Shown here in pieces: positions 8,846 through 16,400 of a stretch of 64,000 nt of DNA. The notes beneath the pieces were generated by a model. The model saw only the letters and a program-made list of their open reading frames with translations. It was not told the DNA's origin and searched no databases. Source of the DNA: Mycobacterium simiae. Its GTDB lineage: Bacteria > Actinomycetota > Actinomycetes > Mycobacteriales > Mycobacteriaceae. Each line of letters begins with the position of its first letter. Position 1 is the stretch's first letter. A program made the position numbers and the translations under genes. The DNA is taken from NCBI RefSeq assembly GCF_010727605.1, contig NZ_AP022568.1, forward strand, positions 1,054,001 to 1,118,000, given 5' to 3'.

Positions 8846-10192
8846 GTGAGCGTCGCGAGGCTGGCGCTGCTGGATCAAGCGGCTTTTTTGCGGCTGCGGG
8901 CCAATGGCCAAGGTAGCGCGGTGCAATGCACCTGGGTGTACGACCGCGACGTCGACCTCGATGCGTTGCAGCGCTTCAACGACCTCCTCGGCGCCGGCTT
9001 GCTCGGACGGCGGATCGAGCGTTCGCGGTTGCCGTTCGGGCGCCACCGCTGGGTGGTCGACCACCGCTCCCCGGACATCGTCGTCGAGACGCGACGGCCA
9101 CGATCGCAGGTCGGTTCGTGGATGGAGACCCGTGCGCGAATTCCCGTCGACCCGGAGCACGGGCCCACATTTCATCTGGGCGTGCTGCCGTTGGAGGACG
9201 GGGGCGCGGCCGTCACACTGGTGACATCACACTGCATCGTCGACGGACTCGGGTTGGCAACGGCCATCACCGACGCGGTTGGCGGAACACGGCGCAATCT
9301 TGGTTATCCACAACCGAATTCGCGCACCCAATATCGTGCAGTGGTCGAGGATCTGGTCGACGCCGTCGCGGCCCTGCCCGCGGCCATTCGCGCGCTGATC
9401 GCCACCCTGCGGGTAGCGATCGAGGCTAAGTCGAGTCAGCAGGGCCCGCCGCGGGGGCGCCGGCCACCCATACGGGTCGACGATGACCTGACCGCGCTGC
9501 CCGCGGTGACGCTGCACACCGACGCTGCGGCGTGGGAGGCCCGGGCGCGCAGCCTCAACGGAAGCGGCAACAGCCTTTTCGTCGCCTACATGGCCGCACT
9601 GGCGCAGCGGATGGGCCGAGTGCACGCTGACGGAAAGTCCGTGACCGTGGTCCTGCCGGTCAGCGACCGCGGGGTCGACGACGACCGCGCCAACGCGCTG
9701 ACCTCGATCACACTTACCGTCGACGGCCGGCGGGTGAACGAGGACCTGACCGCCGTGCGTGCGGACATTAGGAACCGGCTGATCTCGTTGGGCACCCAGC
9801 CCCACGAGATGCTGGCGGGGCTGCCGCTCGTCCCGTTCACGCCCCGATGGCTGGCGCGGCGGGCCGAATGCATCGCCATGGCGGCCGACCGACTGCCGGT
9901 GGGGTGCTCCAACATGGGCAGGTTCGATGCCGCCATCGCCCGCATCGACGGCGACGCGGCGACCAACATGTCGATCCGGCTCGTTGAGCCGGGCCTCACC
10001 TGCCACCGGATCGAGCAGGTCGGCGGCCAATTATTCGGCGCTACTGGGACTGTCAACGGCGATCGGTTCATCGCCGTCGCCGCCTATCAGTGTGCCGTCG
10101 ACAACAGTGCTGCCGCCACCCGCGAGCTCGCCTGTGATGCGCTCGCGGACCTTGGCCTGGGCACCACTGCCGTGTATGGGGAGGAGTCCTGA
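8846..10192 (+). CDS. Second condensation-fold acyltransferase-like protein
   Basis: This 448-aa protein starts like wax-ester synthase and condensation-domain proteins (LALLDQAAFLRLR) and carries SHCIVDGLG, an HxxxDG motif, near residues 128-136. Later blocks (VVLPVSDRGVDDDRAN and VGCSNMGRFDAA) correspond to the second lobe of the chloramphenicol-acetyltransferase-like fold. It is diverged from PapA proteins and from classical WS/DGAT enzymes, so acyl transfer in lipid assembly is likely but donor and acceptor are open. GTG 8846 lies 22 bp after the PapA-like stop, consistent with one transcript. Confidence 0.75.
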   Translation: MSVARLALLDQAAFLRLRANGQGSAVQCTWVYDRDVDLDALQRFNDLLGAGLLGRRIERSRLPFGRHRWVVDHRSPDIVVETRRPRSQVGSWMETRARIPVDPEHGPTFHLGVLPLEDGGAAVTLVTSHCIVDGLGLATAITDAVGGTRRNLGYPQPNSRTQYRAVVEDLVDAVAALPAAIRALIATLRVAIEAKSSQQGPPRGRRPPIRVDDDLTALPAVTLHTDAAAWEARARSLNGSGNSLFVAYMAALAQRMGRVHADGKSVTVVLPVSDRGVDDDRANALTSITLTVDGRRVNEDLTAVRADIRNRLISLGTQPHEMLAGLPLVPFTPRWLARRAECIAMAADRLPVGCSNMGRFDAAIARIDGDAATNMSIRLVEPGLTCHRIEQVGGQLFGATGTVNGDRFIAVAAYQCAVDNSAAATRELACDALADLGLGTTAVYGEES

Positions 10193-10212
10193 CGACGAAC
10201 CCGCGTCTCCGC

Positions 10213-11442
10213 GTGAATCCCCCTGCCCGCCAACGACTTTATGTCGGGCTCGGCGTGGTTTTAGCGCTGTGGGCGGCGGTGGTGCTGTGGTTCGCCATAG
10301 CCGTCGTGCCGCTGGACGTGTACTGGATGTCGTACTACTCGGCCAGCTACGCACACGGATTCGTCCGGCGCGGTCTGGCCGGTCAATTGGTGGGCATGTT
10401 TCCCGGCCGCTACTTCGCAGTCACCCTCGGTCTGCGGTGGATGTCCACCGCGGTTTACTTGTGCGGCCTGGCGGCTGTCGCCGCCGGGGCGCTGGTGCGG
10501 CGGCACCGGTCCGAACGTCGCCTGATGGCTGTAATGCTGATTCCGTTGCTGCCCTTCGGCATTCCGTTCGCCGCCTACTCCGCTCGACCCGACCTGTTCG
10601 GCGGGGCGGCCCTGGCGCTGTTCGCCACGGGGTTGACGTTCGCACGTTCCCGTCCGACGGCGATGGGCCTGTGCCTGGTCTACGGCGTCGCGACCGCGGC
10701 ACTGACGCTGGTGCACGAGGCGGTGGGGCTGCAATTTACGTTGGGGGCTGTGCTGGCGGTGCTCGTCCTCGGCGGTGTGCTTTCAGCCAGCCAGGGTACC
10801 GGCGCGCTGCTGGCGGTGGTACCGGGTGTGTTGACTACTGCCGCCGTGGCAGTGTTCGGCCGTCACGACATTGCGCCCCAACTGTGTGCGTCGGTTCCGC
10901 ATCGCATGCTGCCCAATCCATTCGCCACGATCACCTCACCGTCGACGTTGGTCGGCTACGTGATCGACGGGCGGCCGCGTCACACCGACTACCACGACTG
11001 GGTCTGCCGCAACGTGATGCCGAGCTACGACCACGGGATCGTCGATGCGCTCCGAAGCGTCGGCCATATCGGGGTGGTCGGCCTCACGGCGTCGTTCGTG
11101 TTCGGCGTTGCCGGGCTCGTCGTGACGTTGTGGGGTATCAGCGCGGTGTCCGGCGTGCCGCTGCGCGCGTTCGCCGAGACGCTGCAGGGCCGGACGACGT
11201 GGGGGCTGGCGGGGGCGATGTTGATCGTCCCAGTATTCCTCACCGGCTACGACTGGACGCGCTGGCTGACCATCCTTGCCTTCGACGTGGGCATCGTGTT
11301 CATCCTCTTCGCCGCAGGGAGGCCGGAGATCGAGCAACAGCGCGGCCCGAAGACATTGCGTCTCTTCGCTTTTCTCGTAATCGCGCTGGCGCTAATCCCG
11401 ATCGGTGCCGTCCCAGGGTTTGGCGGACCGCTGATGACGTAA
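10213..11442 (+). CDS. Polytopic membrane protein of the acyltransferase unit
   Basis: This 409-aa protein has about nine or ten hydrophobic helices, starting at residues 8-30. Conserved-looking loop residues include SARPDLFGG, DYHDWVCRNVMPSYDHG and TGYDWTRWLTI. The many-helix layout with Asp/Arg-rich outer loops is reminiscent of membrane glycosyltransferases or lipid-processing proteins, but no GT-C signature is clear, so I leave it unassigned. It starts 20 bp after the condensation-fold gene (GTG 10213) and is the third gene of that unit. A diverged copy of its last 24 codons occurs at 20392-20463 (see the repeat entries). Confidence 0.7.
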   Translation: MNPPARQRLYVGLGVVLALWAAVVLWFAIAVVPLDVYWMSYYSASYAHGFVRRGLAGQLVGMFPGRYFAVTLGLRWMSTAVYLCGLAAVAAGALVRRHRSERRLMAVMLIPLLPFGIPFAAYSARPDLFGGAALALFATGLTFARSRPTAMGLCLVYGVATAALTLVHEAVGLQFTLGAVLAVLVLGGVLSASQGTGALLAVVPGVLTTAAVAVFGRHDIAPQLCASVPHRMLPNPFATITSPSTLVGYVIDGRPRHTDYHDWVCRNVMPSYDHGIVDALRSVGHIGVVGLTASFVFGVAGLVVTLWGISAVSGVPLRAFAETLQGRTTWGLAGAMLIVPVFLTGYDWTRWLTILAFDVGIVFILFAAGRPEIEQQRGPKTLRLFAFLVIALALIPIGAVPGFGGPLMT

Positions 11443-11733
11443 CCGCCGCATTTTCAGTCAGTAGACCTGCGAAGTTCCGGCGTCAGGAACCCCTTCAGTC
11501 GGCGCAGGTTTCGCTGCATGGCCCGGTCCTTCCTAACGTCGTACGCCATGACAAATACAGCGCGCCGCTCACCGGTATCGCCGACCGTTGCGGCGCAGCG
11601 GCTTCGTCTGGCACGAATCCGTCTGTGCCAATCGAGCGAGAGGTAACCACGGACGCCTGACCGGTCGTGATTATCGGCGCCGGCCCGGCAGGGATGTCTG
11701 CCGCGCTGGGCCTGCAGGACAAGGGAATTGCGG
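11371..11733 (+). repeat. Left copy of a ~370-bp imperfect direct repeat
   Basis: This stretch holds the last codons of the membrane protein, an intergenic promoter-like block and the start of an FMO gene. It aligns along its whole length with 20392-20773. Shared runs include ATCGGTGCCGTCCCAGGGTT, ACCGGTATCGCCGACCGTTG and CCAATCGAGCGAGAGGT. The two copies lie about 9 kb apart in direct orientation and bracket the toxin-like island. They have clearly drifted, so the event is not recent. Confidence 0.85.
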
Positions 11734-11813
11734 TTTTCAGTCCACCGACATGTCGTGGGCACGGCGCCGAGAAGACCACCCTGGTGTGGGGGGCTGCTCA
11801 TGTGGAGATGGTG
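11660..11813 (+). pseudogene. 5' fragment of a flavin-dependent monooxygenase gene
   Basis: Relative to the intact FMO at 20689, the start codon has become ACG and 4 nt are missing a few codons in. The FAD-loop reading VVIIGAGPAGMSAALGLQDKG is then preserved before similarity ends at about 11733. The frame runs on to a TGA at 11811-11813 but the tail is unrelated. It is a dead remnant created with the repeat. Confidence 0.75.
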
Positions 11814-11834
11814 TGAGGAGTTCGTTGTGGGTGT

Positions 11835-13451
11835 TCATTGTCGTGGGATGTTGGCGCGCAGATCTCTAGCCGCGTCGAGTAAGCGCCGCAAGACTGCGGA
11901 CACTTCAGGATACTGTTGCGAACGTTCCAGCCAGTCCCGCAGGTACTGCACCAGTGCGTCGGGCTGGTCTTCGGGCCTTTGTGAACCTATTTGCCTGCGG
12001 ATGTTTTCCGAAAACTGATCGATGAATGCGGTGGTGAAGGGCACCGGCTGCAGGGCCTGACGGGTAAATTGCGCCCAGACGTTTGCCGGGGGGCCACCAG
12101 GCTGGCTGAATTGGTGGGCTAGGTCCGCGACCCAAGGCGGTGGCGCTGCGGGCCGCCCAAACAACCCTCCCCCCGGCGGCGGCTGGGGCCGCTGCGAGGA
12201 GGAGGCAGATTGCGGGGGGAAGCCTCGGGAGTGGGAGGGCCCCGCGGCCGGTGCCGGTGGCGCTGCGGGTCGCCCAGACAACCCGGCCGCCGGCGGCGGC
12301 TGGGGCCGGTGCGAGGAGGAGGCAGATTGCGGTGGGAGGTTTCGGGGCTGGGAGGGCCCCGCGGCCGGTGCCGGTGGCGCTGCGGGTCGCCCAAACAGCC
12401 CACCCCCCGGCGGGGCCGGGGGCCGGTGCGAGGAGGAGGCAGATTGCGGTGGGAGGTTTCGGGAGTGAGAGGGCCCCGCGGCCGGAGGCGGTGCCGGGGC
12501 GGGTCGCCGAAACAGCCCACCCCCCGACGGCGGCGGGGCCGGGGGCCGGTGCGAGGAGGCGGCCGGTGTTTGCGGTGCTGGGGGGAGGTTTCGGGGGTGG
12601 GAAGGCCCTGCCACCGCGGCCGGTGCCGGGGCGGGTCGCCGAAACAGCCCACCCCCCGACGGCGCCGGGGCCGGGGGCCGCTGTGAGGAGGCGGCAGGTG
12701 CTTGCGGCGGGAGGCCCCGAGGGTGGGAGGGCCCTGCCACCGGGGCCGGGGCCGGGGCCGGGTCTGGGGCTGGCCGGGGTCGGGGCTGTGGTGGGGGTGG
12801 GGGGTCGGTGTCCATCGAGTCGGTGGCGGGGTGTTCTGTTTTGATGCGTTTGCGTTCCGGCTCGGCTGCACGCCGTGCAGCGCGTTGCGCACGAGCGGAA
12901 GGCTCGAGTTGGAACCGGTTACCGTAGTTGACAATCACCTGGTCCCCGGGGCGCAGGTTGTCAAATCCCACCAGCACCGGAACATATTCATGGGTGAGAT
13001 TGCCCTGGTTATCGGTGAGGTTGACGCGAAACGAAACAAACGCGGCATTAACCCGACCACGATCCAGGGCAGGGGTCTGGCCTGATCTAAAAGGCAACAC
13101 CGCGGTATTAGCAAAAGCAGTGCTATTACCGCCCCCATCAGCAGAATAGGACGACACCCGGCGACTGGAGCCACCGTCGACATCCATCATGTACTGGCTG
13201 GCACCCGGGTGAAGGTCCTCTGCTCGCTCTAGGTCGTCCGGTCCATGAAGCAACGCCCCCAAATACATACCCAAAATCTGTCCCTGGCCCCCGGTGCCCA
13301 CCTGAGGCGTAGCGAACAAACCGTACTGGCCTATCAGAACCTGTTCATGGGGTTGCACGTCGGCGGCCGTCAACTGGCGCACCTCGGTACGCCTGACTCC
13401 CGGCGGCGGAGGCGGCGCCCCCCGCCGCGAGTTGTTGATCAACCGCTCCAT
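11835..13451 (-). CDS. SET-like-domain protein with NLS-like motif and proline-rich repeats (candidate secreted effector)
   Basis: This 538-aa protein has four parts. Residues 36-181 resemble a SET domain: GQYGLFATPQV and ILGMYLGALL (SAM-side start), YMMDVDG, GNSTAFANTAVLP in place of the usual GNxxRFxNHSCxPN, and LRPGDQVIVNYGN in place of the GEELTxDYG end. The knot Asn and the final Tyr are kept, while the HSC residues are changed to TAV. Residues 190-204 are strongly basic and NLS-like (AARRAAEPERKRIK). Residues 215-435 are five or six Pro/Ala/Ser-rich repeats around GPSHxRxLPPQ and GGGLFxRPA. Residues 438-538 are a helical tail. Its ATG lies inside the end of the upstream gene (13-bp overlap), so the two are translationally coupled. 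A protein-lysine-methyltransferase-type activity is inferred; an inactive binding fold is possible. Confidence 0.65.
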   Translation of the reverse strand: MERLINNSRRGAPPPPPGVRRTEVRQLTAADVQPHEQVLIGQYGLFATPQVGTGGQGQILGMYLGALLHGPDDLERAEDLHPGASQYMMDVDGGSSRRVSSYSADGGGNSTAFANTAVLPFRSGQTPALDRGRVNAAFVSFRVNLTDNQGNLTHEYVPVLVGFDNLRPGDQVIVNYGNRFQLEPSARAQRAARRAAEPERKRIKTEHPATDSMDTDPPPPPQPRPRPAPDPAPAPAPVAGPSHPRGLPPQAPAASSQRPPAPAPSGGGLFRRPAPAPAAVAGPSHPRNLPPAPQTPAASSHRPPAPPPSGGGLFRRPAPAPPPAAGPSHSRNLPPQSASSSHRPPAPPGGGLFGRPAAPPAPAAGPSQPRNLPPQSASSSHRPQPPPAAGLSGRPAAPPAPAAGPSHSRGFPPQSASSSQRPQPPPGGGLFGRPAAPPPWVADLAHQFSQPGGPPANVWAQFTRQALQPVPFTTAFIDQFSENIRRQIGSQRPEDQPDALVQYLRDWLERSQQYPEVSAVLRRLLDAARDLRANIPRQ

Positions 13452-16400
13452 TCAGCCCGCACCACCGCGGGCAAGGCCTCCACCGCCTCCGCCGGCAGAC
13501 CACGCAGTCGTTGCTGCGTCTCGCGAACGGAGAAACCCAGTTGCACACTTTGCACCTGCACACGCGGATGAACTGACCCGTCGACATCAGCAAAATCACG
13601 ATGGACCCGCCCCAACGGATCATCAAGATCCCGCAGCGGAAACACGTCATCCAACCACGGGATCGGCTCCATCCGATGATGAACAATCAACTGGTTATCC
13701 ACATCAAAACGCGGTGGTTCCCACTGGGTCGTATCACCGGTCAAATCGCCATGCCATGGGAGTAGACGCTGAAACCCTGTCCGGGACTGATCCAGCGGCT
13801 GCTCATGCCACGCACCCACCCCCGCCACCGGCTCCACAAGCGGCGACCCCGGCCGCTCCCGCTTCACACCAGAACCCTCACCCACCACCACATCCGAGCC
13901 CTCACCCACCGCGCCACCGCCCGCCGCGCCGCCCCGAGGCGGAAGGTCGCTGTGGCTGGTCCTGCCGCTGTTGAGATCGATAGTGACCGTACGTATCCGG
14001 TTTCCCGCAGAGTCAAAGACCGTCACGACCCTAACGTCATGATCCTCAACAATCTCCACCCGCACGTGTGTGCCGGCGTGTTTCTTACCGACACTCACTT
14101 TGTGGGTCTGTCCGTGCAACGAGAGTGAGAGCTTGCCTCCCTTGCTTACCTTTAACTCCCGGTTGCTTGGATCGCGGGTCGGGAGGGTGGTGTGGCTGGT
14201 CTTGCCGCTGTTGAGATCGATAGTGACAGACTCATTTATCTGGTTTCCCGCAGAGTCAAAAGCCGTCACGACCGCAACGCCGTGATCATCCTCAACAATC
14301 TCCACCCGCACCTCTGTGTCAGCGTTGTCGATACCGAGACCCACTCGATGAGGCTGTCCGTGCAACGAGAGCGAGATCTGGCCGTAGCGGTTGACCGTTA
14401 ACTTCCGGGTGCTTAGATCACGGGGCGGGAGGGTGGTGTGGCTGCGTCTGTCGCTGTTGAGATCGATAGTGACAGACTCATTTATCTGGTTTCCCGCAGA
14501 GTCAAAAACCGTCACGACCCTAACGTCATGATCCTCAACAATCTCCACCCGCACCTCTGTGCCGGCGTGTTTCTTACCGACACCCACGTAATGAGGCTGC
14601 CCCTTCAACGAGACTGAGATCACGCCGTGGGGGTTGACTATTAACTCCCGGGTGTTTGGATCACGGGTGGTGTGATAGGTCTTGTCGCTGCGGGGATCGA
14701 TGGTGACAGAGTGACCTATCGGGTTTGCCGCGGAAGTAAAGACCGTCACGACGGTAACGGCATGATCGTCAACGTCATGATCTTCAACAAACCGCACCCA
14801 CACCGTTGTGTTGGCGTGTTCCACACCGACATACACGTAATGACTCTGGTTGTACAACCGGAATGCGATTTGGCCTTGCTCGTAGACCGTGAAGTCCCGG
14901 ATGCTTACATTGCCGGGGTCATCGCCGTGGTCACTGGGGCCGGGTTCGTGGTCGGGGTTCTCGGCATCGCCGTGGTCACTGGGTCCGGGTTCGTGGTCGG
15001 GGTTCTCGGCATCGTCGTGGTGGCCGTGTTGGTCTCGGGCGCCTCCTTTACCGCCGGGATAGGACTCACCGGTGAGCACTCGGTGGACCAACACCTGAGC
15101 CAACGCCCGGGTATTGAGCCGACGCTCACCCTCGCTAAGCCCGCCATAAGCCCGCTGAACCCATTCCCCCTCGATCCCGGTGGCCTCCAACATCTTTGAG
15201 GCATCGGCCAACACCGCCGCAGCGCGCTCAGGATCAGCCCGCACCAACCGCTGCCACTGATCAAACGGCGTCCTCACCCCCCGCCACCCACCCGCAGAAG
15301 CCACCGAATCAGACTCAACAGAAGAATCGCTTTTCTTGCTGTGCGGTGCTAAAGCCCCCCGATCAACGGACTGGTGGGACCCACCGTCGTCGTCATGGAC
15401 CGCCCGCGCCACCGGCAAACCAGCCCCGCTGCCCTGCCCCGCTAAAGCCGCCCAATGAGAATCCACACCAGAGTCGCCTTGCTCCACCCACTCCGAGTCC
15501 GGCTCGCCGCCACGACCCACCCCCTCCCCGCCACCGTCGGTCGCGTGGGTGGCCACGGGCTCGATGGAGCGGGGATGTGCGGTGTCGGATCGCTCGACCG
15601 GATCATGGCCGCCCTGGTGCCCCTGGCTGTCTTGGCTGTCTTGGCTGTCTTGGCTGTCGTGGTCGTGGTCGTGGTCGCCAGCAGTCGATGATCCCTCGGT
15701 TGAACGATGACTGTCGTTGCCGGGGAACGGGTGTACGTCATCGCCGTTCACGCTGTCGCGCGGCGGTTTAACACCGTTCGCACTGTCGCGCGGCGGTTTA
15801 ACACCGTTCGCACTGTCGTGCGGGGGTTTAACAGTGGTGGTTGCTCGCTGCACATGGTCAGTCCCCGCCGGCGGGGCGCCCGCCATGGACCTGGTGGCAC
15901 CGTCCCCGGCACCGACCGCCTCGGTGTCATCACCGAGGTGCTCGGTCGTGGACCCCCGACCCGCATGGGACCCCCCACCACCCTCCGACGACGCCTTACC
16001 CGCCCCCGCCACCGGCCCCTGAGCAGACCGCGCCACCACCACCGGCTCCGACCGCAACGACCGCCCAGCACCACCGGGAACCGCCGACGAACCACTAGGC
16101 CTGTCCGCCGGCGTCCCCCGCGACCCACCACCGGCGGCCTCGGTCGCCGACCCCGACACCCGCGCCTCACCACCTGCTGCCCCCGACTCCGACAACCCGA
16201 CCAAACCCCGCACCTGCAGGATTTCCGAATCCGGCTTGCCGCCAGCCACACTCGCGCCACCCCCCACAACGGGGCCGTCCAGGACACCCGAACCGCTGCC
16301 CCCCGGAACGGACAATCCCGCATCCGGCACCGCCATCGCTGTATCGAGGTGCTCCTCGCGCTGCTGAGCACCGTCAGACACCAAGAAACCCTCAACACCG

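Noticed and set aside
7778..9175. 465-aa minus-strand frame across the two acyltransferase genes
   Set aside because: Antisense shadow: the plus-strand genes have clear HxxxDG motifs and this frame has none.
12119..12934. 271-aa minus-strand frame overlapping the SET-like gene in another frame
   Set aside because: It arises from the proline-rich DNA repeats read out of frame. Its Arg/His/Pro content has no family meaning.
15620..15840. Evenly spaced short DNA repeats that might look like a CRISPR array
   Set aside because: The units are directly adjacent without spacers and encode in-frame amino-acid repeats of the large protein. No cas gene is in the window.
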